Shown here: piece by piece, positions 62,081 to 64,000 of the stretch
How positions within the stretch are numbered: the stretch's first letter is position 1
How the letters are laid out: every line of letters begins with the position of its first letter
Source: Trochalopteron elliotii
Taxonomy: Eukaryota; Chordata; Aves; Passeriformes; Leiothrichidae
Assembly (NCBI GenBank): GCA_024734555.1
Contig: JANPWX010000619.1
Span: 147,691-211,690, forward strand
Direction of reading: 5' to 3'
Length of the DNA: 64,000 nt
Notes under the pieces: generated by a model
Databases searched by the model: none
The model's input: only the letters and a program-made list of their open reading frames with translations
Told to the model about the DNA's origin: nothing
Translations under genes and position numbers: made by a program

Positions 62081-62237
62081 ATCTTTTCATCCTAGGACAC
62101 TTTTTTTCACAATCAGCTGAGAAAAGAAACCATTTTCTGGTCCCTCAGAGTCAACAGAAACTACATCCCTGGTAGGATGAATCCTTACAAAGAGTTTGAC
62201 ATTCTGGGAAGTACCACCAGCGTCAGCTGATATGTTG
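62081..62237 (-). other. Possible spliced exon (157 nt), weak
   Basis: On the minus strand a pyrimidine-rich acceptor (CCACCTGTGTTCTCTTAG, ending at 62238) precedes an open stretch, and a strong donor word GTAAGTATG starts at 62080. The frame encodes about 49 residues of balanced composition (for example NVKLFVRIHP) and stops with TGA at 62087-62089, six bases before the donor. A stop so close to a donor argues against an internal coding exon; a lncRNA exon, a decayed exon or chance are all possible. I do not recognise the peptide. Confidence 0.15.
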
Positions 62238-62797
62238 CTAAGAGAACACAGGTGGAGGAAATGTAGATGCAAACAAAGTTAAACTGCATGTACCTTTTCA
62301 TCTGCACTTGAAGTAAAAATCAAGTAAAGATAATTTTTTTTAGTACCTAGAATATTACAGATAGTAATATGCCAAACTCACAACTGTGGTGTAGATAAGA
62401 TATCTACTTCTATCACTATCAAGCTGAAGCAGTGCATTTATGTGACAGAAAATTATCCAGGATATAGGACTACATTCAATATTTAAAGTTTACTGCAGTC
62501 ATTCTAACTCCCGGGCCCTCTCCTGTACATGGCAAATATATGACAGGGTGAGGAATTTCTAAGTGATGTGCAGGTGCTCTTCTTCACACACACGTATTCA
62601 GTCAATTTTTCAGATATACATCTGTGCAGGATTATTTTTGCCCGTTTTGAAATTTTAGCACTGGCACATGCTATGTTCATAATTGTGGAAAAGGAGCAAA
62701 GAGAGCTTGAGAAACATGAGACCTTCTACATGGATTCAGAAGAAAATCATGAGCTCCTTCTCTGCACTTTTTGGCTACTTTAAAAGATTCTTACTTT
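62238..62797. other. AT-rich non-coding DNA
   Basis: No gene recognised. The frame at 62568-62783 has no domain. Confidence 0.65.
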
Positions 62798-62843
62798 CTG
62801 GTAGAGAGCTGAGTTGGGAGCTCAGAATCCTCACCTCTACCAG
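62798..62843. repeat. Nested hairpin
   Basis: The outer arms CTGGTAGAG and CTCTACCAG pair perfectly over 9 bp. Inside them, CTGAG (62809-62813) and CTCAG (62821-62825) form a second stem. Together they give a 46-nt structure immediately upstream of another hairpin. Confidence 0.8.
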
Positions 62844-62861
62844 CTCATTTTTCTTCTGAAC

Positions 62862-62892
62862 TTTTCCACTGTGTTAGTGCAACAGTGGAAAA
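62862..62892. repeat. 11-bp perfect-stem hairpin
   Basis: TTTTCCACTGT and ACAGTGGAAAA pair perfectly around the 9-nt loop GTTAGTGCA. TTTTCCAC/GTGGAAAA also matches the NFAT/RBPJ-like GGAAA word on both arms. It lies 18 nt after the nested hairpin. Confidence 0.85.
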
Positions 62893-64000
62893 TAAATGCG
62901 GATGTGTTCTTCAGAAAAAGTGTCAGAATATAACAGTCTTGATCCTGTGCTTTTCTGATCTATGTTGTGTGCTGAACTACAACTCCTTGGCATTAGTAGA
63001 TGTGATCTTTTATTTACAATTTCCACAGCAAAGCAACTTTTAATTCTTGAAAATCTTGTATATAGATTATGTGGGATGAAGTTGAAATCAGCAGATGCAA
63101 TGAATGTAAGTTATGTAATAATATGTAGGTATTCAGATAATACAAAATCATACCATACAATACAGAAATCTTCATTTGAAATATTCATGACAAAGTTGAA
63201 AATCTTGGTTTCCAGCATTTATATAGACTTGAAAGGTGAAAATCTATGGTTATTGAAAACAAAGGAAACAGTTTGATGATTGAGGTGAGGAGGGTGTTGG
63301 CTTTATTATGTATATGCCTAGCTTTCAGTGCAGTATTCAAACTGGAAGATGTTGCAGTTTCAGGTGCTGCATTGAGAACTAAATGCTTCTTCCCTATTTT
63401 CTCAATTCAACAACATATTCAAATTTTTGGGAGACAAAAAACCAAACTAACAAATCCAGGAATAGTCCTCTCTTGAACAGACTTCCCAGACCAGCGTATG
63501 TGATGAGAGCATTGGATTCTAATTTGGTAGGTAAGCAAAGAATCTTTTCTTCAAGACTGTGTAATATATAACCAATATCCACTCAAGATATTTAAGTTAT
63601 TTCTCCCCTAAGAGAGCTGTCAGTATTCACGTTAGCTATGTTCATGTTACCATTGCAACATCTGTCATACTTGCTGGAAAAAATTCCCTTATACACTGCT
63701 AGACTTCTCTGTTTTGTTTTGCTTTTCTGTCTAATCTATTGCAATCAATCATGTAGCAGTTGCTTAGCTTATAAGTCTAAAAGTAGTCACAAGTTCTATT
63801 TGGTTTACTTTCCTTGCTTAGCAAGGATAGCATTACTCTGGAAAATAAAGTGCACAACAATCTTGATTATATGGCATTTAATTCTCTGAGATCAATACCT
63901 GTATTTCTTACTTGGGATACCAAAAGACTTAGGGACTCCTAAAGACATATTAGTTTCTTATATGACAGAATTTCTGTTTTATTTTGCTGATAGAATGTAT
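62893..64000. other. AT-rich non-coding DNA
   Basis: No gene recognised. Open frames to 104 codons (62962-63276, plus) lack domains, and overlapping frames occur in three registers. The window ends in unremarkable sequence. Confidence 0.65.

Overview
This window looks like vertebrate nuclear DNA, most likely from a bird or another CR1-bearing sauropsid. It is strongly AT-rich, CpG is nearly absent over most of its length, and I see no coding gene. The best lineage evidence is two remnants of the 3' end of CR1 LINEs (about 40.06-40.15 kb and 61.65-61.82 kb), both on the minus strand; CR1 is the dominant LINE of birds and is also common in crocodilians and turtles. The open reading frames are short (at most about 140 codons), occur in all frames, and show no recognisable protein domain. 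I read the window as a gene desert or the inside of a very large intron.

Layout: 0-5 kb is featureless AT-rich DNA. A three-copy 21-bp minisatellite lies at 5.05 kb. A 25-bp-stem hairpin of pre-miRNA size lies at 7.54-7.60 kb. From 8 to 31 kb there are small palindromes, two minus-strand G-quadruplex motifs (19.64 and 31.18 kb), a 60-nt stretch made only of A and C (28.34 kb), and a possible decayed ERVL-like LTR/primer-site junction (28.62 kb). From 31 to 40 kb there is a cluster of palindromes and E-boxes (37.46-37.54 kb), a tandem pair of CACGTG E-boxes (38.37 kb) and the first CR1 fragment. The 40-55 kb stretch is almost featureless.

The clearest compositional anomaly is at about 55.57-56.03 kb: some 450 bp with 14 CpGs, TATA-like and CCAAT-like motifs on the minus strand, repeated GGAAGT elements and a STAT-like palindrome. 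The best reading is a fairly young solo LTR or similar inserted element, or else a small isolated CpG-rich regulatory element. A 17-bp string at its right edge recurs at 28.98 kb. The right end holds an AT-rich simple repeat (60.1 kb), a perfect (GATA)18 microsatellite (61.54 kb), the second CR1, a possible spliced exon on the minus strand (62.08-62.24 kb) and two neighbouring hairpins (62.80-62.89 kb).

No genes can be shown to work together here. Everything is based on reading by eye; no database comparison, folding calculation or alignment was run. Family names other than CR1 and the microsatellite are tentative.
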